Source of the DNA: an uncultured Algibacter sp.
GTDB lineage: Bacteria > Bacteroidota > Bacteroidia > Flavobacteriales > Flavobacteriaceae
Assembly (NCBI RefSeq): GCF_947487605.1
Contig: NZ_CANKXK010000012.1
Coordinates: 1 to 64,000, forward strand
Length of the DNA stretch: 64,000 nt
Direction: 5' to 3'
Of the stretch, positions 61,149 to 64,000 are shown piece after piece (within the stretch, counting starts at the first letter, position 1; each line of letters starts with the position of its first letter). The notes beneath the pieces were generated by a model that saw nothing but the letters and a program-made list of their open reading frames with translations, had not been told where the DNA came from and ran no database searches. Position numbers and translations under genes: made by a program.

Positions 61149-61754
61149 ATGGCAAGATATACTGGTCCTAAAACTAAAATAGCTCGTAAATTTGGCGAAG
61201 CTATCTTCGGAGATGATAAATCTTTCGAAAAAAGAAATTACCCTCCAGGTCAACATGGAAATAACAGAAGACGTGGAAAAAAATCTGAATATGCAATCCA
61301 ACTACAAGAAAAGCAAAAAGCTAAGTATACCTATGGTATTTTAGAGCGTCAATTTAGAGGATTGTTTAAAAAAGCTAGAACTGCGCAAGGTATTACTGGT
61401 GAAGTATTATTACAACTTTGTGAGTCTAGATTAGATAATGTTGTATTCAGAATGGGTATCGCTCCAACAAGAAGCGGTGCTAGACAATTAGTATCTCACA
61501 GACACATTACTGTAAATGGGGAATTAGTAAATATTCCTTCTTACTCATTAAAAGCAGGAGATGTTGTTGCTGTTAGAGAAAAATCTAAATCCCTTGAAGC
61601 TATTGAAAGATCACTTTCAAATTCAAGTCATGTTTATGAGTGGATTACTTGGAATGATGACACGAAACAAGGAACTTATGTTTCTGTTCCTGCTAGAATT
61701 CAAATTCCAGAAAACATAAACGAACAATTCATCGTAGAATTATATTCTAAATAA
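61149..61754 (+). CDS. rpsD: 30S ribosomal protein S4
   Basis: The 201-residue protein has [40 protein letters not shown] and the S4 RNA-binding domain [21 protein letters not shown]4 starts 30S assembly and in E. coli represses the alpha operon. A 97-base leader separates it from rpsK; no pseudoknot was identified by eye. Confidence 0.98.
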   Translation: MARYTGPKTKIARKFGEAIFGDDKSFEKRNYPPGQHGNNRRRGKKSEYAIQLQEKQKAKYTYGILERQFRGLFKKARTAQGITGEVLLQLCESRLDNVVFRMGIAPTRSGARQLVSHRHITVNGELVNIPSYSLKAGDVVAVREKSKSLEAIERSLSNSSHVYEWITWNDDTKQGTYVSVPARIQIPENINEQFIVELYSK

Positions 61755-61849
61755 TAAATTAATCATATTGGTATTTGTCCAAAGGGTTTATAAGTATTTC
61801 TTCAAACTTTTAAACCGCGCAAACAAATAACAATTAAAACGAAGAAAAT

Positions 61850-62842
61850 ATGGCAGTATTTAATTTTCAGAAGCCCGACAAAGTAATCATGATTAACTCT
61901 ACTGATTTCGAAGGTAAATTCGAATTCAGACCATTAGAGCCTGGTTATGGATTAACAGTAGGTAATGCATTAAGAAGAGTTTTGCTTTCTTCATTAGAAG
62001 GATTTGCAATCACATCGGTTAGAATAGAAGGTGTAGATCATGAGTTTTCTGCAATTGCAGGAGTAGTAGAAGATGTAACCGAAATAATCTTAAACTTAAA
62101 ACAAGTACGTTTTAAAAGACAAATTGAAGATATTGATAACGAATCTATTTCTATATCAATTTCTGGTCAAGAACAAATATTAGCTGGCGATTTTCAAAAG
62201 TTTATCTCAGGATTTCAAGTTTTAAATTCAGAATTAGTAATCTGTAATTTAGACCCTAAAGTAAATTTCAATATAGAAATCACTATAGAAAAAGGTAGAG
62301 GATATGTACCTGCTGAAGAAAACAAAAAAGCTTCTGCACCAATAGGAACTATTTTTACCGATTCTATTTACACGCCAATCAAAAATGTTAAGTATAGTAT
62401 TGAAAACTATCGTGTTGAGCAAAAAACTGATTACGAAAAATTAGTTTTTGAAATCATTACAGATGGTTCTATTACGCCACAAGACGCATTAACAGAGGCA
62501 GCTAAAACCTTAATTCACCACTTCATGTTATTCTCAGATGAGCGTATAACTTTAGAAGCAGATGAAATTGCACAAACTGAAACATATGATGAAGAATCAT
62601 TACATATGCGCCAGTTGCTTAAAACAAAGTTAATTGACATGGATTTATCTGTTCGTGCATTAAACTGTTTAAAAGCTGCAGAGGTAGATACTTTAGGAGA
62701 CTTAGTGTCGTTTAATAAAAATGATTTAATGAAGTTCCGTAACTTCGGTAAAAAATCTTTAACAGAGCTTGAAGAGCTTGTAAATGTTAAAGGCTTAAAC
62801 TTCGGAATGGATTTAACAAAGTATAAATTAGATAAAGATTAA
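61850..62842 (+). CDS. rpoA: DNA-directed RNA polymerase subunit alpha
   Basis: The 330-residue protein has the dimerising N-terminal domain ([20 protein letters not shown] near residue 26, [14 protein letters not shown] near 222) and the C-terminal domain with [20 protein letters not shown] and [20 protein letters not shown], which contacts UP elements and activators. Length is standard. 95 bases after rpsD and 59 before rplQ. Confidence 0.98.
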   Translation: MAVFNFQKPDKVIMINSTDFEGKFEFRPLEPGYGLTVGNALRRVLLSSLEGFAITSVRIEGVDHEFSAIAGVVEDVTEIILNLKQVRFKRQIEDIDNESISISISGQEQILAGDFQKFISGFQVLNSELVICNLDPKVNFNIEITIEKGRGYVPAEENKKASAPIGTIFTDSIYTPIKNVKYSIENYRVEQKTDYEKLVFEIITDGSITPQDALTEAAKTLIHHFMLFSDERITLEADEIAQTETYDEESLHMRQLLKTKLIDMDLSVRALNCLKAAEVDTLGDLVSFNKNDLMKFRNFGKKSLTELEELVNVKGLNFGMDLTKYKLDKD

Positions 62843-62856
62843 TTAATCATATTTTG

Positions 62857-62879
62857 CTCCTCGCATGTCGAGTTTGGTA
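62857..62879. repeat. 23-bp dispersed repeat between rpoA and rplQ
   Basis: It starts CTCCTCGCATG and ends TTTGGTA, and matches the copy at 30439-30461 at 18 of 23 positions. With flanking TTGCT and AGCAA plus the inner CTCG/CGAG it can form a nested hairpin. It fills most of the 59-base gap. Confidence 0.55.
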
Positions 62880-62901
62880 GCAAGATGATAAAACAAATGT
62901 C

Positions 62902-63372
62902 ATGAGACACGGAAAAAAGGTAAACCATTTAGGTAGAAAAACTGCCCATAGAAAATCAATGTTGGCTAATATGGCTTGTTCATTAATTGAACACAAACGT
63001 ATTAACACTACAGTTGCCAAAGCAAAAGCTTTAAAGCAATTTGTTGAGCCAATGATTACTAAATCTAAAGAAGATACAACTCATAACAGACGTATCGTTA
63101 TGGCAACTTTAAGACAAAAAGATGCGGTAACAGAATTATTTAGAGATGTAGCAGTAAAAGTAGCCGATCGCCCAGGAGGTTATACTAGAATTATCAAGTT
63201 AGGAAATAGACTTGGTGATAATGCTGATATGGCAATGATTGAGTTAGTAGATTACAACGAAATCTACAACGCTGGTAAGAAAGAAAAGAAAACAACTAGA
63301 AGAAGTAGAAGAAGAGGTTCTAAACCTGCTGCTGCTCCAGTTGAAACTCAAGCATCTAACGAAGAAGAATAA
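62902..63372 (+). CDS. rplQ: 50S ribosomal protein L17
   Basis: The 156-residue protein has [40 protein letters not shown] and a C-terminal extension of about 30 residues rich in K, R, A, E ([20 protein letters not shown]), which E. coli L17 (127 residues) lacks. It closes the ribosomal run and is followed by a strong terminator. Confidence 0.97.
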   Translation: MRHGKKVNHLGRKTAHRKSMLANMACSLIEHKRINTTVAKAKALKQFVEPMITKSKEDTTHNRRIVMATLRQKDAVTELFRDVAVKVADRPGGYTRIIKLGNRLGDNADMAMIELVDYNEIYNAGKKEKKTTRRSRRRGSKPAAAPVETQASNEEE

Positions 63373-63394
63373 ATGTTAATAAGCATTTAAATAT

Positions 63395-63428
63395 AAAGGA
63401 TAAACTATTTTAGTTTATCCTTTTTTTT
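63395..63428 (+). terminator. Rho-independent terminator of the ribosomal run
   Basis: A perfect 13-bp stem, AAAGGATAAACTA (63395-63407) with TAGTTTATCCTTT (63411-63423), a 3-base loop and a T-run up to 63428. It closes the 17-kb run that began at 46.06 kb. Confidence 0.92.
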
Positions 63429-63448
63429 ATGCAATTTTGTAAAACTTC

Positions 63449-63468
63449 ATTCCTGTGTAGGCAGGAAT
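63449..63468. repeat. Dispersed hairpin repeat before carA
   Basis: ATTCCTG (63449-63455) and CAGGAAT (63462-63468), then CTTAT. Same family as the hairpin at 2912-2931 (ATTCTCGC...GCGGGAAT then CTTAT). It ends 21 bases before the carA start, so it lies in the leader or promoter. Confidence 0.5.
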
Positions 63469-63489
63469 CTTATGAATTTAAGCGAATAA

Positions 63490-64000
63490 ATGAAATATCA
63501 AAAACGACAAAATGCCATCATTCTACTAGCAGATGGTACAATTTTTTACGGTAAGGCAGTAGGAAATAAACAAGGAACAGCTTTTGGCGAAGTATGCTTT
63601 AATACTGGCATGACAGGATATCAAGAGATTTTTACAGATCCTTCATATTACGGACAATTAATGGTAGCCACTAATGCCCATATTGGTAATTACGGAACAA
63701 ATGCAGATGAAGTAGAATCAGATTCTATAAAGATAGCAGGTCTTATAGTAAAAAACTTTAGCTATGAGTATTCTAGAGTAGATTCAGAAGGTTCTTTAGA
63801 AGATTTTCTTGAAAGAAATAATTTATTAGCAATATCAGATGTTGATACTAGAGCTTTAGTAAGTTATATTCGAGATAATGGCGCTATGAATGCTGTAATT
63901 TCCACCAATGTAGATAATATAGATGGTTTAAAGAAGCAATTAGCCGAAGTACCTAATATGGAAGGTTTAGAGCTAGCTTCAAAAGTATCAACCAAAGAGC
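63490..64000 (+). CDS. carA: Carbamoyl-phosphate synthase small subunit, N-terminal part
   Basis: The window holds 170 residues of the N-terminal domain: NAIILLADGTIFYGKAVGNK, EVCFNTGMTGYQEIFTDPSY, then GLIVKNFSYEYSRVDSEGSL and DVDTRALVSYIRDNGAMNAV, all typical of CarA. The glutaminase domain that supplies ammonia to CarB lies beyond the end. The enzyme feeds arginine and pyrimidine synthesis. I chose ATG 63490. No standard -7 box was found before it. Confidence 0.95.
   Translation, partial: MKYQKRQNAIILLADGTIFYGKAVGNKQGTAFGEVCFNTGMTGYQEIFTDPSYYGQLMVATNAHIGNYGTNADEVESDSIKIAGLIVKNFSYEYSRVDSEGSLEDFLERNNLLAISDVDTRALVSYIRDNGAMNAVISTNVDNIDGLKKQLAEVPNMEGLELASKVSTKE

Noticed and set aside
1-64000. 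Defence island, CRISPR array, toxin-antitoxin pair, prophage or integrative element
   Set aside because: No cas-like, restriction, transposase, integrase or phage genes and no regularly spaced repeats were found. The repeats seen are short hairpins and tandem units only.
1-64000. tRNA or rRNA genes
   Set aside because: I looked in all gaps for cloverleaf-type stems with TTCGA/GGTTC arms and found none; the TTCGAA pair at 55904-55925 is a simple hairpin without the other arms.

Overview
The window is AT-rich bacterial DNA that looks like a member of the Flavobacteriaceae (Bacteroidota). The pointers are a SusC/SusD outer-membrane pair, -7 promoter boxes of the TAnnTTTG type, starts without clear Shine-Dalgarno sequences, Mpl and KdsA as envelope genes, a str operon in which rpsJ follows fusA directly with no tuf gene, and many short dispersed hairpin repeats between genes. 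No rRNA, tRNA, CRISPR array, intact insertion sequence or prophage was found.

Layout. 1-6.4 kb: small membrane proteins (one DUF1361 gene looks cut off by a repeat), then a module of membrane protein, small membrane protein, winged-helix regulator and CreD. Both transcription units of this module carry the same 19-bp palindrome at the promoter. KdsA (Kdo-8-phosphate synthase) and small genes follow. 6.5-8.7 kb: the GTPase TypA/BipA with a clear terminator. 8.8-20.6 kb: a surface polysaccharide cluster with two paralogous Wzx-type flippases, a FemAB/GNAT-like acyltransferase, a DegT-type sugar aminotransferase plus an FdtA-type ketoisomerase (a dTDP-3-amino-3,6-dideoxyhexose route), a hexapeptide acyltransferase, four soluble or membrane-anchored glycosyltransferases and one GT-C-like membrane protein. 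20.7-27.6 kb: a DUF4136 lipoprotein and a 2056-residue alpha-2-macroglobulin family protein that contains SusC-like motifs. 27.7-38 kb: housekeeping and envelope genes (TPR protein, Mpl, DUF1569 protein, RadC, a deacetylase-like protein that appears to have lost its catalytic residues, YjjG-type HAD phosphatase, RarA, rhomboid protease, RlmB), with a decayed stretch at 30.2-30.7 kb. 38.3-45.9 kb: a minus-strand SusC-SusD-lipoprotein-lipoprotein operon closed by a strong terminator, and a BamA/TamA-family protein. 46-63.4 kb: the str-S10-spc-alpha ribosomal protein run from rpsL to rplQ, including fusA, secY, infA and rpoA, ending in a 13-bp-stem terminator. The window closes inside carA.

How the parts fit. 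Many of the non-ribosomal genes concern the cell envelope: Kdo for lipid A core, polysaccharide synthesis and export, peptidoglycan recycling (Mpl), periplasmic protease defence (alpha-2-macroglobulin), outer-membrane assembly (BamA/TamA family) and glycan uptake (SusCD). The sequence gives no support for a wholly new multi-gene system. The points most worth a second look are the shared CreD-module operator, SusC-like plug/linker motifs inside the macroglobulin, the deacetylase-like probable pseudoenzyme, the unusual start codons in the polysaccharide cluster, and the dispersed repeats found in ribosomal operon gaps and in frame inside a coding sequence.
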